Positions 1 to 7,729 of a stretch of DNA of 64,000 bases are shown here, piece by piece. A program made the translations under genes and the position numbers. Under the pieces are notes generated by a model, which did not search any database, was not told the DNA's origin, and was given only the letters and a program-made list of their open reading frames with translations. The DNA comes from Metabacillus bambusae (lineage in GTDB: Bacteria; Bacillota; Bacilli; Bacillales; Bacillaceae). The stretch is taken from assembly GCF_017497975.1 (NCBI RefSeq), contig NZ_JAGDEL010000013.1, forward strand, positions 1 to 64,000, in the 5' to 3' direction. Position 1 is the stretch's first letter. Each line of letters begins with the position of its first letter.

Positions 1-126
1 ATTATATTTACTATTACAATCACAAACGAATTAAGGAAAAATTAAAAGGCATGAGTCCGGTTCAATACCGAACTCATGCCCAGGAAGCTGCTTAATATTC
101 ATGTCTAACTTTTTGGGTTCAGATCA
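1..126 (+). mobile_element. Right end of an IS3-family insertion sequence (cut by window edge)
   Basis: The window opens inside an insertion sequence. A transposase C-terminus ends at 95. The stretch 102-126 (TGTCTAACTTTTTGGGTTCA, then GATCA) has the form of the terminal inverted repeat of IS150-group IS3 elements. The left end lies outside the window, so completeness and target duplication cannot be judged. A 9-bp inverted repeat (GGCATGAGT / ACTCATGCC, 48-80) lies inside the transposase codons and may be chance. Confidence 0.8.
3..95 (+). CDS. IS3-family transposase OrfB, C-terminal end (partial)
   Basis: Frame 3 reads without a stop from the window edge to TAA at 93-95. The last residues contain NHKRIKEKLKGMSPVQYR, the conserved tail of the DDE (rve) transposase OrfB of IS3/IS150-group elements (YYNN.RIK.KL.GMSP.QYR). 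OrfB normally supplies the catalytic DDE domain and is made by frameshifting from OrfA; none of the catalytic residues fall inside this window. Only about 30 codons are visible, so whether the copy is functional cannot be told. Confidence 0.88.
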   Translation, partial: YIYYYNHKRIKEKLKGMSPVQYRTHAQEAA

Positions 127-161
127 TACACAGACTCTTTTACCTAATTTTTGAAAACACG

Positions 162-851
162 TTACTGTAACATTCCTTTTAACTGTACAAGTTCTTCTTG
201 AGTAAGCTCTCTCCATTTCCCTCTTGGCAAATTAGCAAGCGCTATTTTCATAATTCGAATCCGCTCAAGTTTGATAACTTTATATCCGAAAACCTTAGAC
301 ATTCTCCGAATTTGTCGATTAAGACCTTGCGTCAATATGATCCGAAAGACGTTGTCACTTATTCTAGTTACTTTACAAGGCTTTGTTTTTACACCAAGAA
401 TTTCAACCCCGTTTGCCATTCCATCAATAAACGAGTGACTAAAAGGCTTGTCCACTGTGACGATATATTCTTTCTCATGATTATTTTCTGATCTCATCAT
501 TTTATTTACAATATCTCCGTCGTTTGTTAAAAGAATCAGACCTTCTGAGGCTTTGTCTAAACGACCAACAGGAAAGATCCGTTCCGGATAATTGATAAAA
601 TCGATAATATTTCCTTCAATATGCTTTGCGGCAGTACAAGTGATTCCGGCCGGTTTATTTAATAAAAGATAAACTAGTTCCCCCTTGCTACCCAATGGTT
701 TCCCATCGATTAACACAAGATCCCCTTCCTCAACTGTAGCACCCGCTTCACAAATCACACCATTTATCGTAATTCGATGTGACTCAATCAAGCGGTCTGT
801 TTCTCTCCTTGAACAGAAACCTGTCTCACTGATGTATTTATTAATTCTCAA
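162..851 (-). CDS. rluF: 23S rRNA pseudouridine synthase, RluF/RluB type
   Basis: This 229-residue protein has the RsuA/RluB/RluF layout: an S4 RNA-binding domain (about residues 1-60) followed by the pseudouridine synthase fold. The catalytic motif GRLDKASEGL is present with Asp99, and the family motif LNRQIRRM follows near residue 180. RluF isomerises U2604 of 23S rRNA in E. coli; the exact target here is inferred. The start is TTG at 851, behind a GGGG ribosome site that overlaps the stop of the PucR gene only 5 bases upstream, so the two genes are probably translationally linked. Length is normal and the gene looks intact. RluB or another small-subunit or large-subunit synthase of the same family is the main alternative. 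Confidence 0.82.
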   Translation of the reverse strand: MRINKYISETGFCSRRETDRLIESHRITINGVICEAGATVEEGDLVLIDGKPLGSKGELVYLLLNKPAGITCTAAKHIEGNIIDFINYPERIFPVGRLDKASEGLILLTNDGDIVNKMMRSENNHEKEYIVTVDKPFSHSFIDGMANGVEILGVKTKPCKVTRISDNVFRIILTQGLNRQIRRMSKVFGYKVIKLERIRIMKIALANLPRGKWRELTQEELVQLKGMLQ

Positions 852-856
852 GAGGC

Positions 857-2089
857 TTAAACCCCTTTCATTAGCATTAGATCAAGATAAAGCTGGCATT
901 TTTGATTAAAATCTGAAAAATCAATAGTAGTTAGTTCCGTTATCTGTCTTATTCGATAGTTTAACGTATTTGGATGGATAAACATTTGTTCTGCAGTAGG
1001 TTTAAGTTTACAGTTATTAACCAAAAAATATTCAAGTGTTTTTAGTAATTCTGTTTGGCTTTCCCTATCTTTTGCTTTTAATAATTGTAAATTCTTATTT
1101 AAATAATTACATTTCTTGTTTTTATTGTTGATCACATCAAGATAACGGAATATCCCTAATTTGTCATATTCGTATGGCACATTTTCCTGTGTTCCTAGCT
1201 TTTCCGCAATATCTACAACTTCAAGTGCTTCCTCATAGCTTGAATAAAGCGAGCATAATTGCTGATATTCATTACCTATACCAATATAAATATTTGAATA
1301 GCGTTTCTCATCAAAATTCGTTAATAAATTGTCAACGATTTGGAGTCCAGCTTCGATTGGAGAATATTTAAGCGAGTAGCAGCCGACGATAATCACGATA
1401 TTGGACTGATTAATTACTACATGACTCGTATTGTCCTTTAAATTCAGGTAGGATCTAATCGTTTCTTTTAATTCTTCAACAAGCTCTTCTTCCGCATTTA
1501 TCGCATTAACAACCATGATACTGAAAATAGCAGGTAAGATGATGTCTAGCTGTGTTGCTTCCCATTTAAGCTCCTTCTCGCTTTTAAACCCGTTATTAAT
1601 CGCTTTTCTAAATAAATGTTCAATCGCTTCTTCTTTTTGCTGCTTGATTTTATTCCTTTTATGAATGATTTTCCCAACATGAAAAGAAACTTCAAATAAA
1701 AAATCCATTTCTTCATCGGTTAGATTCTCATCAATTTCTTGGACCCAAATATAGCCCATGATCGTTTCTTTAAATTTAGCACTTACAACAACACGTTGAT
1801 TTAAACCGATTTCTTTCATTTCCTTTATCCGAAAAGGTGTTGGAATTGTTTTAAGCTGATCAATAACTCCTGTCTCAACAAATTTTTCAAAAATATTTAG
1901 CGGGCATTTTTTTGAAAAAATCGTTTGCTGATTCGCTAAATCAAAGTGGTCCACATAATAGGAATTGTATGCTAATAGGAAAAAATGATCGCTTTCTAGT
2001 ATGACAGGCTTTTTCAATCCATTACTTATATGATCAATGATTTCATTTATATCAGATAAAGAGAATATTCTTTCTAATAACTCGTTCAT
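857..2089 (-). CDS. PucR/CdaR-family transcriptional regulator
   Basis: About 410 residues with no membrane segment. The C-terminus (about residues 355-405, ALEYFLVNNC-like start, then HPNTLNYRIRQI) is the PucR-type helix-turn-helix. The central part (about 170-290) matches the degenerate GGDEF-like middle domain of CdaR/PucR proteins. The N-terminal sensor part is not recognised. Two starts are possible: ATG at 2089 (11 bases after GGAG) or GTG at 2095 (5 bases after). In B. subtilis a PucR-type activator of similar size, PutR, lies next to putBCP. Here putBCP is about 12 kb away, so PutR identity is only a guess. No operator of its own was recognised. Confidence 0.8.
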   Translation of the reverse strand: MNELLERIFSLSDINEIIDHISNGLKKPVILESDHFFLLAYNSYYVDHFDLANQQTIFSKKCPLNIFEKFVETGVIDQLKTIPTPFRIKEMKEIGLNQRVVVSAKFKETIMGYIWVQEIDENLTDEEMDFLFEVSFHVGKIIHKRNKIKQQKEEAIEHLFRKAINNGFKSEKELKWEATQLDIILPAIFSIMVVNAINAEEELVEELKETIRSYLNLKDNTSHVVINQSNIVIIVGCYSLKYSPIEAGLQIVDNLLTNFDEKRYSNIYIGIGNEYQQLCSLYSSYEEALEVVDIAEKLGTQENVPYEYDKLGIFRYLDVINNKNKKCNYLNKNLQLLKAKDRESQTELLKTLEYFLVNNCKLKPTAEQMFIHPNTLNYRIRQITELTTIDFSDFNQKCQLYLDLMLMKGV

Positions 2090-2238
2090 ATACACACTAT
2101 CTCCTACACGGTTTTATCCTAATCATACTTTGCAATTGGATGAATGTATAGTTGGTTTGTTAGGAAATCTACTGAGATTTTTCGGTATTTTTCGTGACTA
2201 TATAGGACTTTTTGGTTCACTGCTACAAACTTGTAACA

Positions 2239-2376
2239 AAAGCGCAAGCGCCTTGAACAGCCTCGGGCAAATAAGACGCTTAAGAATAGAAGGTGTTCTT
2301 TACCTTCAATTCTTAAGTGGCTGTAGACCCAAGAGGGGCTAGACGCTGGAGCTGGATGCCAAGCGCTTATCCACAG
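2239..2376. repeat. Bacillaceae-type intergenic repeat with long hairpin
   Basis: The stretch starts AAAGCGCAAGCGCCTTGAAC and ends GAGCTGGATGCCAAGCGCTT, the outer parts of an intergenic repeat I recall from many Bacillaceae genomes. Inside, 2279-2317 forms a near-perfect hairpin whose arms start CTTAAGAAT and end ATTCTTAAG. The outer AAGCGC/GCGCTT ends also pair. No ORF is credible here. Copy number cannot be checked from one window. Confidence 0.65.
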
Positions 2377-2407
2377 TACAAGAATTTTATAATTTCCTGG
2401 TAGACAA

Positions 2408-2446
2408 TAAAAAAGGGCAGTATTATTTAATATAATACTACCCTTT
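2408..2446 (-). terminator. Rho-independent terminator after the MMPL gene
   Basis: The arms AAAGGGcAGTATTA and TAATACTaCCCTTT form a stem, followed on the minus strand by a T-rich run (TTTTTTATTG). It lies 29 bases past the stop of the exporter gene. Confidence 0.8.
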
Positions 2447-2474
2447 AAACTTATTAATTTAATAATCTTAAATC

Positions 2475-4583
2475 TTACACGTTTTTACTCACTTCTTTAT
2501 CTTTCTCAAATAGAACAAGTAAGCTTGGTAATAAAACCCCTCTTATTAAAAACGTATCTAATAAAATCCCTACTGCAACAATAAAGCCAAATACGAATAA
2601 AATTTCAATCGGTTGTGTCATCAAGACAGCAAATGTTGCTGCAAGCAGGATTCCAGCAGATGAAATGACACCACCTGTTGATGAAACAGCAATTTCTACT
2701 GCTTTCTGAACAGAATGTTTTCTTCTTTCTTCCATAAATCTTGAAATTAAAATAATATTGTAATCAATTCCTAATGCGACTAAGAAAACGAATGAATATA
2801 GCGGTACTCTGTTACTGATCGAATCAATATCAAAGAACAAACTAGTTAAGAACATCCCTAAGCCAAGTGCAGCCAAAAAGGATAGTAAAATGGTTCCCAT
2901 CATATATAGTGGCATTTTAATTGATTTCGTTAGAAAAATTAACATGATAAAGATTAAAATGGTTTCTAGTAAGACGATAACTACAAGGTCTCGATTATTT
3001 ACTGATCGATCATCTACTTGTGTAGCTGTTTCTCCAGCGAAATAGAGCTCCCCTTCAAGATGACTCTCTGCTAATAGGTGATCAGATTCATCAATCATGG
3101 TCACTAATGCATCCATCGTTTCAGTTGAATAAGGATTTTCCTCAAAAGTAAGACTATATTTAATGACTTTTTTATCGTCAGTGATATCATCTATTCGAAC
3201 ATTACTAACAAGTGATTGATCAGATAGCAGATTTAATAATTCCTCTTGTTCTTCAGCTGTGACCGCTTTTAGTGATTCAAGCAAAACAGTCGTCGGTGCT
3301 AAATCGCCTTTTTCAAACTTGTCTTCTAAAATTTCAAAGCCTTGGCGAGAAGGCATATCTTCTGGAAATGACTTCAATGTATCAAACTGATAGTTCAATT
3401 GAAACATATTACTTGCAGATACTAAAAGAATGATACCAACAACTATTGCTGATACAACTGGTTTTTTCACGACAATGTGACCAACTTTAGCCCAAAATGA
3501 ACTTTTTGCAACCTTTGCAGCACCTACTTTTGGTACTTTAGGCCAAAATGATTTTCTACCGAAAAGAGTAAATAAGGCAGGCACCAGTGTCACCGATGCT
3601 AACATGATAACGATCATTGTCGTTCCAAACGTAGGAGCAAAATTTCGATAATCACCAAATTCAGCAAAGAATAATACGAGCATTGCAGCTAAAACTGTCC
3701 CACCCGAATAGAAAACTGGTATTCCTGTTTCTCTCATTGCTGATTTCATTGCCAAATATTTATTTTCATGTTCTTTTAACTCTTCACGAAAACGTGAGAA
3801 GACAAACAATGAATAATCAATGACGGCAGCAAATAACAGGATACTCATAATTGACAGGGTTTGTTTATCCATAACCAATCCAGCCTTAGCCATTAAGCCA
3901 AGAGTTTGGTTAACTACCTCATATACAAAAGCTGCGGCTATTAATGGTATTAATGCTAATAATGGTGAGCGATAAATAACAATTAATAAAACTAAAATAA
4001 TTCCTACTGTTGATAAAATCAGAACCACGTCTGCTCTAGAAAAGAGATCTATGGTATTAACAGCGATCCCTGCTGGTCCAGTAATATACAATGTTAAATC
4101 TGTCGATACTTCAGAAATTTCTTGAATTTTTTTTTGAGCTTCTTTCATTTCCGTTGTGTCTAGCGATGTTTCAAATGTCACTGGAATTACTGCTGTCGTT
4201 TCATCCTTTGAAAAGAACCCTGCAGCAGCCTGTGGCGGTAAATCACCTAAAGGAATAATTTCTTTTACACCTTCAATATCTTCAGCTTCCACTTTTGCTA
4301 GTAATTCGGTCAGCTCGGTTATTTCCAACTTGCTCTCATTGTTTTGGAACACTAACAACGCTGGAAGCCCATCTTTATCATTAAAATATTGATCGACTTT
4401 ATTTTGTGCAATGACAGATTTTGCATTATCAGGTAGTGAATCGATGCCTGATACTTCATAATCCTTAGCACTCGGTGCAAGTCCTGCCAATAACAAAGTT
4501 ATTACTAACCAAGCACCAAGTGTTAGCCACATCCCCTTTTTTGTTGAAACAAAATCGGTTATATGATTAATTATTTTTTTCAT
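2475..4583 (-). CDS. MMPL/RND-family membrane exporter (YdgH-like)
   Basis: About 702 residues with the duplicated MMPL layout: one N-terminal membrane helix, an extracytoplasmic loop, five helices, then a second helix-loop-five-helix half. Each half carries the proton-relay-like motif on a membrane helix: VIDYSLFVFSRFREE in the first half and GIDYNIILISRFMEE in the second. Proteins of this family export lipids, surfactants or hydrophobic drugs using the proton gradient; the cargo here is unknown. I chose ATG 4583 over the upstream TTG at 4613 because AAAGGAGG sits 7 bases before it. The regulator gene lies just upstream in the same direction, with three palindromes in the 142-bp gap, so expression is probably repressed until an inducer binds the TetR protein. 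Confidence 0.88.
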   Translation of the reverse strand: MKKIINHITDFVSTKKGMWLTLGAWLVITLLLAGLAPSAKDYEVSGIDSLPDNAKSVIAQNKVDQYFNDKDGLPALLVFQNNESKLEITELTELLAKVEAEDIEGVKEIIPLGDLPPQAAAGFFSKDETTAVIPVTFETSLDTTEMKEAQKKIQEISEVSTDLTLYITGPAGIAVNTIDLFSRADVVLILSTVGIILVLLIVIYRSPLLALIPLIAAAFVYEVVNQTLGLMAKAGLVMDKQTLSIMSILLFAAVIDYSLFVFSRFREELKEHENKYLAMKSAMRETGIPVFYSGGTVLAAMLVLFFAEFGDYRNFAPTFGTTMIVIMLASVTLVPALFTLFGRKSFWPKVPKVGAAKVAKSSFWAKVGHIVVKKPVVSAIVVGIILLVSASNMFQLNYQFDTLKSFPEDMPSRQGFEILEDKFEKGDLAPTTVLLESLKAVTAEEQEELLNLLSDQSLVSNVRIDDITDDKKVIKYSLTFEENPYSTETMDALVTMIDESDHLLAESHLEGELYFAGETATQVDDRSVNNRDLVVIVLLETILIFIMLIFLTKSIKMPLYMMGTILLSFLAALGLGMFLTSLFFDIDSISNRVPLYSFVFLVALGIDYNIILISRFMEERRKHSVQKAVEIAVSSTGGVISSAGILLAATFAVLMTQPIEILFVFGFIVAVGILLDTFLIRGVLLPSLLVLFEKDKEVSKNV

Positions 4584-4640
4584 CTTTCTTTCCTCCTTTT
4601 TTTTAGTACTCAACAGTTCACGATTTAGGTATACAACTCC

Positions 4641-4724
4641 AAAGTGACAGTCATGTCACTTTGATTAAAAATAAAATGACACTTATGTCACCTTTAATTA
4701 TTATTAATAGTGACGCAAGTGTCA
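4641..4724. promoter_or_regulatory. Three tandem TGACA-N4-TGTCA operators
   Basis: Three 14-bp palindromes lie in the exporter promoter region: TGACAGTCATGTCA (4645-4658, flanked by AAAG and CTTT so the arms reach 9 bp), TGACACTTATGTCA (4677-4690) and TGACGCAAGTGTCA (4711-4724). Their starts are 32 and 34 bp apart, about three helical turns, so they face the same side of the DNA. They are the obvious binding sites for the adjacent TetR protein (inference). No copy is seen upstream of the regulator gene itself. Confidence 0.8.
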
Positions 4725-4725
4725 A

Positions 4726-5301
4726 TTAATTTGGTGTGAACATTCCATGACTAATAATATGCTTAATCGATTCCACCCATTCCTTTTGCGGTACCCCGAA
4801 ATGGTTTGGGATGGCAATCGTTTGAAATATAAAGCCTAATACTAACCCGTCTGGTATATTTTGTTTTAGGACTTTTTCCTTTCTTCCTAATTCAACAAAT
4901 GCATGTAAATAGTGATACATATCCAGATGATGTTTTTCTAAATGTTTGATATTTACTCTTACCTTTTCATTTGATTCTTTTGGAATTTGTTGAGCAATCC
5001 CTATTAGTTGCTGAACTTCACTATGACTAAAAATGAGATTTAACAGGAAGTCAAATTGTGCTTCAAAACCTTTAACATCCTTAATTTGTTCTAATTCTAA
5101 TAGAAATTGTTGTATTTCATAAACCATAAAATCTGTTATTAATTCATCTTTATTCTCGTAATATTTATACAATGTCCCTCGAGCTACATGTAAACGTTCA
5201 GCTAGGAGACTAAATGTAAAACCTTCATAGCCAATATTTAGAAGTAGTTGTTTTGTAGCTTGTAATAAATCCTCTGTCGAAAATTTTCGTTCGCGTACCA
5301 T
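4726..5301 (-). CDS. TetR/AcrR-family regulator of the MMPL exporter
   Basis: A 191-residue TetR-type repressor. The N-terminal helix-turn-helix covers about residues 8-55 (LLLNIGYEGFTFSLLAERLHVARGTLYKYYENKDELI), the conserved family signature with the GTLYKYY..K recognition region. The rest is a helical ligand-binding domain without recognisable ligand specificity. ATG 5301 follows a GAGGTGA ribosome site. It is transcribed toward the exporter gene, whose promoter gap holds three palindromes that this protein very likely binds. The ligand may be the exported compound, as is usual for TetR-exporter pairs. Confidence 0.88.
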   Translation of the reverse strand: MVRERKFSTEDLLQATKQLLLNIGYEGFTFSLLAERLHVARGTLYKYYENKDELITDFMVYEIQQFLLELEQIKDVKGFEAQFDFLLNLIFSHSEVQQLIGIAQQIPKESNEKVRVNIKHLEKHHLDMYHYLHAFVELGRKEKVLKQNIPDGLVLGFIFQTIAIPNHFGVPQKEWVESIKHIISHGMFTPN

Positions 5302-5505
5302 ATGTTCACCTCAATATTTATTATCATACTACTACTTTACGCTGAAATGAACCACAAGAATTAATATGCTATCAGGAGGTAAGGTGTGGCCTCTAGATAA
5401 TTGTTTTGTTACTTCTTATGCTTGATGCTACTTAGAATCACTCAGATTGGACTTAAATAGATTGACGCCACATATAACTATTCTTTAAAAATTTATAGAC
5501 ATAAT

Positions 5506-5535
5506 AAAATTGGGCAGGATAACCTACCCAATTTT
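5506..5535. terminator. Bidirectional rho-independent terminator
   Basis: The arms AAAATTGGGcAGG and CCTaCCCAATTTT form a 13-bp stem (one G-T pair) with a short loop. A and T runs on both sides would serve ywnB on the minus strand. It lies 10 bases past the ywnB stop. Confidence 0.8.
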
Positions 5536-5545
5536 AACTACCGTA

Positions 5546-6187
5546 TTACTCAGACTCTGAAACTAATGTAAAGCGCTCATTTAAATGCTGAGGGTTTTCA
5601 ACTTCATCTAAAACGGCAATCGCAAAATCGGCATAGCTTACATAGCTTTGACCTTTTGCATTCACAATAAGGTTGTCTTTGCCTTTTTGATACGATCCAG
5701 TTCTTTTACCTGTTGGATCAAAGAATGCCGCTGGGCTAATAAATGTCCATTCAATATCAGTTGTATTTTGTAAATCTTCGAGGTTTTTCCCTTGGTTTAA
5801 TGCTGTTGCAAAATACTCTTGAGGGAAATCAGGTGTATTCATTACACGTGTTGTTTTTGCCTCGTCAACAAATAGACTTCCAGCGCCACCTACAACGATT
5901 AGTCTAGTATTTGACGTTCCTTTAATGACTTCAATTAACGATCTACCTATTTCTACGTGAAGTTCCTCTTGACCCGCCGGCGCCCCAAATGCATTAACAA
6001 CGACATCAAATTGGTTTAAGTCACTAGCACTCAGTTCAACTACATCTTTTTCTAAAACTGCCACTTTTTTATCCTCTACTTTACCCGCATTTCTAACAAT
6101 TGCAGTAGCTGTATGTCCTCTATCAATTGCTTCCTTTAAGATAAGACTTCCTGCTTTTCCAGTCGCTCCAATAACACCGATTTTCAT
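5546..6187 (-). CDS. ywnB: NAD(P)-binding oxidoreductase, YwnB-like
   Basis: A 213-residue atypical short-chain dehydrogenase (NmrA/SDR_a5 type). The nucleotide-binding motif GATGKAG occupies residues 7-13, right at the start of the Rossmann fold. The classical YxxxK pair is not obvious, as usual for this group, so it may act as an NAD(P)H sensor or a flavin/quinone-type reductase. ATG 6187 is chosen because AGGAGG precedes it by 9 bases; the longer ORF start at 6250 lies inside the operator region. It is divergent from an Rrf2-type regulator, the same pairing as ywnB/ywnA in B. subtilis. The physiological substrate is unknown. Confidence 0.8.
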   Translation of the reverse strand: MKIGVIGATGKAGSLILKEAIDRGHTATAIVRNAGKVEDKKVAVLEKDVVELSASDLNQFDVVVNAFGAPAGQEELHVEIGRSLIEVIKGTSNTRLIVVGGAGSLFVDEAKTTRVMNTPDFPQEYFATALNQGKNLEDLQNTTDIEWTFISPAAFFDPTGKRTGSYQKGKDNLIVNAKGQSYVSYADFAIAVLDEVENPQHLNERFTLVSESE

Positions 6188-6237
6188 TGATTTATTCCTC
6201 CTAAAATTTATGTTTATTTTGGTTGTAACTATTTTGA

Positions 6238-6367
6238 TTACATGTAACAATATAAGTTACATGTATGATGTTTGTCAATTCTTTTTATTGTGTTTTTATA
6301 CAAAAAAGTATTTTTCTAATATAATTAGAGAAATATACTAACTTGTAACAACTTGTATTACATGTTA
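6238..6367. promoter_or_regulatory. TTACATGTAA operators between ywnB and ywnA
   Basis: The 229-bp divergent gap holds the perfect palindrome TTACATGTAA (6238-6247) and near copies TTACATGTAT (6257-6266) and TTACATGTTA (6358-6367). ACTTGTA is also repeated at 6341 and 6351. The first two sit just upstream of ywnB and the third in front of ywnA. They are the likely sites of the Rrf2-type YwnA protein, giving joint control and autoregulation (inference). Confidence 0.7.
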
Positions 6368-6416
6368 TTTCCTTTATAATGATTAATAATCCGAAAAGAA
6401 AAGGAAGGCGAAAGAA

Positions 6417-6863
6417 ATGTCCATCAGTAGCCGGTTCGCTGTAGGAATTCACATATTATCTCTTTTAGAAATAAACAAAAATGCGATCAATTCTTCTGAA
6501 TTCATTGCGAGTAGTGTAAATACAAATCCAGTTGTGATTAGAAAAATCATGGGGATGCTTAAAAACGCAGAACTAATAAAGGTTCGCCCAGGAATTGCAG
6601 GTGCAACCATTGCCAAACCTTTATCTGATATTACGCTTTTAGACGTCTATAAAGCTGTAAATGTTGTACAGGAAAAAGAGCTATTCGGCATACACGAAAA
6701 ACCAAATATAGCTTGTCCTGTTGGAAGGAATATTCAACATGCAATAGAACCACTATTTTCAGTTGCTCAACTTGCATTAGAAAAGTCTTTAGGAAATGTC
6801 ACAATTGAGGATGTTGTTGCAGATATTTTAGAAAAGGAAAACTTGAGTAATAGTAAAGACTAA
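6417..6863 (+). CDS. ywnA: Rrf2-family transcriptional regulator, YwnA-like
   Basis: A 148-residue Rrf2 protein. Residues 1-80 form the winged helix (SSRFAVGIHILSLLE at the start and VIRKIMGMLKNAELIKVRPG in the recognition region). The sequence has a single cysteine (in IACPVGRN), so it lacks the three-Cys cluster-binding set of IscR/NsrR and probably does not carry Fe-S. It is divergent from ywnB, with shared palindromes between them. ATG 6417 follows AAAGGAAGG. Its signal is unknown; a redox or electrophile signal is plausible for this non-Fe-S subgroup. Confidence 0.85.
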   Translation: MSISSRFAVGIHILSLLEINKNAINSSEFIASSVNTNPVVIRKIMGMLKNAELIKVRPGIAGATIAKPLSDITLLDVYKAVNVVQEKELFGIHEKPNIACPVGRNIQHAIEPLFSVAQLALEKSLGNVTIEDVVADILEKENLSNSKD

Positions 6864-6867
6864 TCTT

Positions 6868-7105
6868 AAAAAAAGGCTCTTTTCTAAGAGATTGTTGCTT
6901 TTAAAACGAAAACTTTTTAAGGTTGATTGGAACGGATTGCGAGACTCCTGCGGGAGTAGCGGGACAGGTGAGACTCATGCAGGCGTTTACGCCGAGGAGG
7001 CTCATCGCCCCCCCCGCGGAAAGCGAGCATCTCTCGCTGCAATCATCAACCACACCGCACTACTTGGTAAATAGCAACAAAGTTTGCGAAAACAACCTAA
7101 AAAAA
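6868..7105. repeat. MITE-like Bacillaceae repeat with imperfect terminal inverted repeats
   Basis: About 240 bp. The left end (AGGCTCTTTTCTAAGAGATT, then GTTGCTTTT) and the reverse complement of the right end (AGGTTGTTTTCGCAAACTTT, then GTTGCTATT) match over about 30 positions, so the element has imperfect terminal inverted repeats. The core is G+C-rich and contains GAGACTCCTGCGGGAGTAGC and GAGGAGGCTCATCGC, a combination I recognise from a repeat common in Bacillaceae. Apparent ORFs inside are repeat translation, not genes. The element directly follows ywnA. Confidence 0.7.
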
Positions 7106-7233
7106 GAACATTTACAATATATGTGCGATAAGAGTCAAATTGTAGGTTGATGCTGCATCAGGTATGCTCTATAGACTCTTATCAGCACTAATTTTTAAGA
7201 GAATTATTTCTGCTTCCATATCGCATTATTTTC

Positions 7234-7677
7234 CTAGTAATTAATCTCGATGTGTAAAAAACCATTTAAGTCTTTGGCAAAGTATTTACTTTCAACGGTG
7301 ATTTTTCCATTGCTGTATGGTTTTAATCCAAAAAACATCTCACTATGCACTTCGTTTATCTCCGTCTCTAAAACGTTTGATAATACTCTACTGTACATAG
7401 GTGGATTAGGATAATCATTTGTGCTCAAAGAATAGATTCTTAAAAACTCATTTTTTTTATCAAAAAGAAGTTTAATTTGAAATTCTTCTTTTTCTAAAAT
7501 AATCCGATCATTTACTTGAAAGATATAGTAATTCTGTGAAAAGTCATATCCTTAACAACCATGCCAACCATGGTATTCCACTATCATGTCACCTAGGATG
7601 GTTTTAACCCTTTCAAGCGTATCATAAGGCTTTAAATCATGTCCTGCTATTGTGACTATGCCTTCTTTTATATTCAA
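7234..7677 (-). pseudogene. Hypothetical protein gene with one in-frame stop
   Basis: Reading from TTG 7677, behind a good ribosome site (AAGGGGGAAA), gives a continuous frame of about 147 codons broken once, by TAA at 7553-7555. Before the stop it reads NIKEGIVTIAGHDLKPYDTL..., and after it IFQVNDRIILEKEEFQIKLL... to the C-terminus at 7234. Both halves stay in the same frame and use ordinary codons, so this looks like a recent nonsense mutation rather than two genes. The family is not recognised. A short C-terminal product (64 residues from an internal TTG) is unlikely. Confidence 0.6.
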
Positions 7678-7729
7678 TGAATTTCCCCCTTAAGCTGTCA
7701 CAATTTCATCTGATGAACACAGCTCTATC

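Noticed and set aside
6892-7150. Two overlapping plus-strand ORFs of 60 and 75 codons
   Set aside because: They lie inside the MITE-like repeat, lack ribosome sites and read the repeat itself.
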